This document shows positions 6,003 to 6,139 of a stretch of 6,139 nucleotides of DNA, piece by piece; positions within the stretch are counted from its first letter, which is position 1, and every line of letters starts with the position of its first letter. The position numbers and the translations under genes are program-made. This stretch comes from Acidobacteriota bacterium (GTDB lineage: Bacteria > Acidobacteriota > Terriglobia > Acidiferrales > UBA7541): the NCBI GenBank assembly GCA_003161495.1, contig PMOP01000113.1, positions 6,012 to 12,150 on the forward strand, read 5' to 3'. The notes under the pieces were generated by a model. That model did no database searches and was not told the origin of the DNA. It saw only the letters and a program-made list of their open reading frames with translations.

Positions 6003-6139
6003 ATGAGGGACAGCAAGAAGGGTGTGCTGGTGGTCGGCCTGACGGTGGCAGCCTTGTGTGCTCCGGTCAACTCCAGCTTCGGGCAAGCGCATACTCGGAT
6101 GAGCGGCCCGCCGCAACCGCCGAAAGCCACCACAACGCC
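6003..6139 (+). CDS. 5' end of a gene for an exported protein (cut by the window edge)
   Basis: The frame opens at ATG 6003 behind a strong ribosome binding site and stays open to the end of the window, giving 45 residues. Residues 2-6 (RDSKK) are charged, 7-20 are hydrophobic, and cleavage is likely near 27-29 (S-F-G-Q-A), so this is a signal peptide. The mature start is rich in Pro, Gln and Thr (SGPPQPPKATTT), a common low-complexity linker in acidobacterial envelope proteins. C19 sits inside the hydrophobic core but is preceded by Leu, so it does not make a proper lipobox. The family cannot be identified from this stretch. Proximity to the DUF6152-type gene suggests, but does not prove, a shared transcript. 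Confidence 0.75.
   Translation, partial: MRDSKKGVLVVGLTVAALCAPVNSSFGQAHTRMSGPPQPPKATTT

Noticed and set aside
6057..6059. Cys19 of the last gene as a lipoprotein lipobox cysteine
   Set aside because: The residue before it is Leu rather than Gly, Ala or Ser, and a standard cleavage region follows further on, so an ordinary signal peptide is more likely.

Overview
This window looks like chromosomal DNA from a moderately GC-rich Gram-negative bacterium, most likely an Acidobacteriota (Terriglobia-like) member. That placement is an inference. It rests on the kinds of proteins present: a DUF6152-type small periplasmic protein, two conserved hypothetical protein types that I associate with acidobacterial genomes, and a secreted PF04185 phosphoesterase. 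There is no rRNA, tRNA or other taxonomic marker to confirm it. No mobile element, CRISPR array, RNA gene or phage gene is visible.

Layout, with all convincing genes on the + strand. (1) Positions 1-936 hold the 3' part of a gene whose start lies left of the window, encoding a beta-rich, probably exported protein of unknown function. (2) Positions 1131-2336 encode a secreted phosphoesterase of the acid phosphatase / phospholipase C family, the only gene with a clear enzymatic call. (3) Positions 2365-2559 hold a decayed second copy of the C-terminal end of gene 1, colinear and gap-free with it but broken by three in-frame stops; this is the most distinctive feature of the window. (4) A non-coding stretch with two adjacent hairpins (2816-2890) precedes 2953-3675, a secreted protein of unknown function with a near-perfect Shine-Dalgarno sequence. 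(5) After about 480 bases with no convincing gene comes 4156-5031, a protein with three membrane segments and a large extracytoplasmic domain. (6) After another 411 bases of weak content come 5443-5877 (DUF6152 type) and, 125 bases further on, 6003 onward, the start of another exported protein cut by the window edge.

The shared theme is the cell envelope: at least four of the six genes carry an N-terminal signal peptide and a fifth is membrane-anchored. Intergenic gaps are long (125-616 bases) and no genes overlap, so the window does not look like one tight operon. Only the last two genes are close enough to be plausibly co-transcribed. The long gaps and the gene relic suggest a region that has undergone duplication and decay. 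I see no solid evidence for a new multi-gene system. The most useful leads are the paralog relic flanking the phosphoesterase, the perfect inverted repeat kept in both copies, and the two secreted or membrane proteins of unknown function.
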